Of a stretch of 21,436 nt of DNA, positions 21,296 to 21,436 are shown piece after piece. This stretch comes from DHVE2 group archaeon (lineage in GTDB: Archaea > Thermoplasmatota > Thermoplasmata > Thermoplasmatales > Aciduliprofundaceae). The stretch's first letter is position 1. Every line of letters begins with the position of its first letter. The stretch covers positions 1-21,436 of the forward strand of contig JALWEL010000232.1 in assembly GCA_027014065.1 (NCBI GenBank), written 5' to 3'. Under the pieces are notes generated by a model, which did no database searches, had not been told where the DNA came from, and was given only the letters and a program-made list of their open reading frames with translations. The position numbers and the translations under genes were made by a program.

Positions 21296-21436
21296 TATTC
21301 CTCCAGACCTAGCTCTTTCAATTTCTCCTCTGGAATCGTGCCATCTTCTTTCCATCCGCGAAGCGCGTAGTACCTCGGAAGCATATCTTTCAGGCGCACC
21401 ACATGGCCCTTGTTAGGGCCTTCGGGCATCGGTTCA
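21289..21436 (-). CDS. aor: Aldehyde:ferredoxin oxidoreductase, C-terminal end only
   Basis: Only the last 48 residues are in the window; the rest lies past the right edge. The visible part reads EPMPEGPNKGHVVRLKDMLP, then RYYALRGWKEDGTIPEEKLK, then ELGLEEYI. The pattern 'MLxxYYxLRGWxxDGxxPxxKLxxLGL' is the hallmark C-terminus of the aldehyde:ferredoxin oxidoreductase family, tungstopterin and 4Fe-4S enzymes that oxidise aldehydes to acids with ferredoxin. Which member (AOR, FOR, GOR or another) cannot be said from this fragment. The following MoaD-like and radical SAM genes fit a cofactor-supply cluster. Confidence 0.85.
   Translation of the reverse strand, partial: EPMPEGPNKGHVVRLKDMLPRYYALRGWKEDGTIPEEKLKELGLEEYI

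Noticed and set aside
1..21436. CRISPR arrays, insertion sequences, integrase attachment sites and replication origin repeats.
   Set aside because: No regularly spaced repeats, transposase-like proteins or clustered origin boxes were seen. The tRNA is not flanked by an integrase or a duplicated 3' end.

Overview
The window reads as a chromosomal segment of a euryarchaeon, most likely a thermophilic, anaerobic member of the Thermoplasmata/DHVE2 (Aciduliprofundum-like) area; the lineage is an inference. Direct archaeal markers are a proteasome-SBDS-exosome-L37Ae-RpoP operon, a tRNA-Tyr with C1:G72 and a bulge-helix-bulge intron, archaeal-type TyrRS and ValRS, and TATA-type promoters. A tungsten-type aldehyde:ferredoxin oxidoreductase cluster suggests anaerobic fermentation, and a TtuA-type tRNA thiolase fits a thermophile. 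I see no mobile elements, CRISPR arrays, rRNA, or gene-free stretch above about 120 bases.

Layout: 1-986 is the 3'-truncated tyrS (minus), divergent from valS (1065-3641). A UbiA-superfamily membrane protein with an extra N-terminal membrane domain (3636-5162, minus) diverges from a DUF134 regulator and an MntR/DtxR-like repressor (5247-6006). An MBL-fold hydrolase (5997-6653, minus) diverges from intron-containing tRNA-Tyr (6743-6861). The operon psmA-SBDS-rrp4-rrp41-rrp42-rpl37ae-rpoP fills 6934-10952 and joins protein degradation, ribosome maturation, RNA decay, translation and transcription. A GNAT acetyltransferase and a winged-helix regulator (10949-11799, minus) diverge from a SHOCT-like/beta-helix protein and a frameshifted LiaI-like membrane protein (11918-12875); a near-perfect 18-bp palindrome lies in the divergent promoter. 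Then come an MFS exporter, a BASS/ACR3-like transporter, and a PiT phosphate transporter-DUF47-DHH phosphoesterase operon (12938-18053). The minus strand follows with ttuA, uppP, a radical SAM tungsten-cofactor maturase-like gene, a MoaD-like protein and the 3' end of an aor gene running off the right edge.

The expression architecture is consistent. Most operon-first genes have a TATA-like box centred about 24-29 bases before the start codon (leaderless or nearly so), while internal genes have GAGGTGAT-type Shine-Dalgarno sites and often overlap the previous stop. Four convergent pairs overlap by 4-10 bases at their stop codons.

The least described parts are the regulator/SHOCT-beta-helix/LiaI-like module (11392-12875) with its operator, and the two-domain UbiA protein. 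The tungsten cluster is of a known type but its maturase chemistry is poorly understood.
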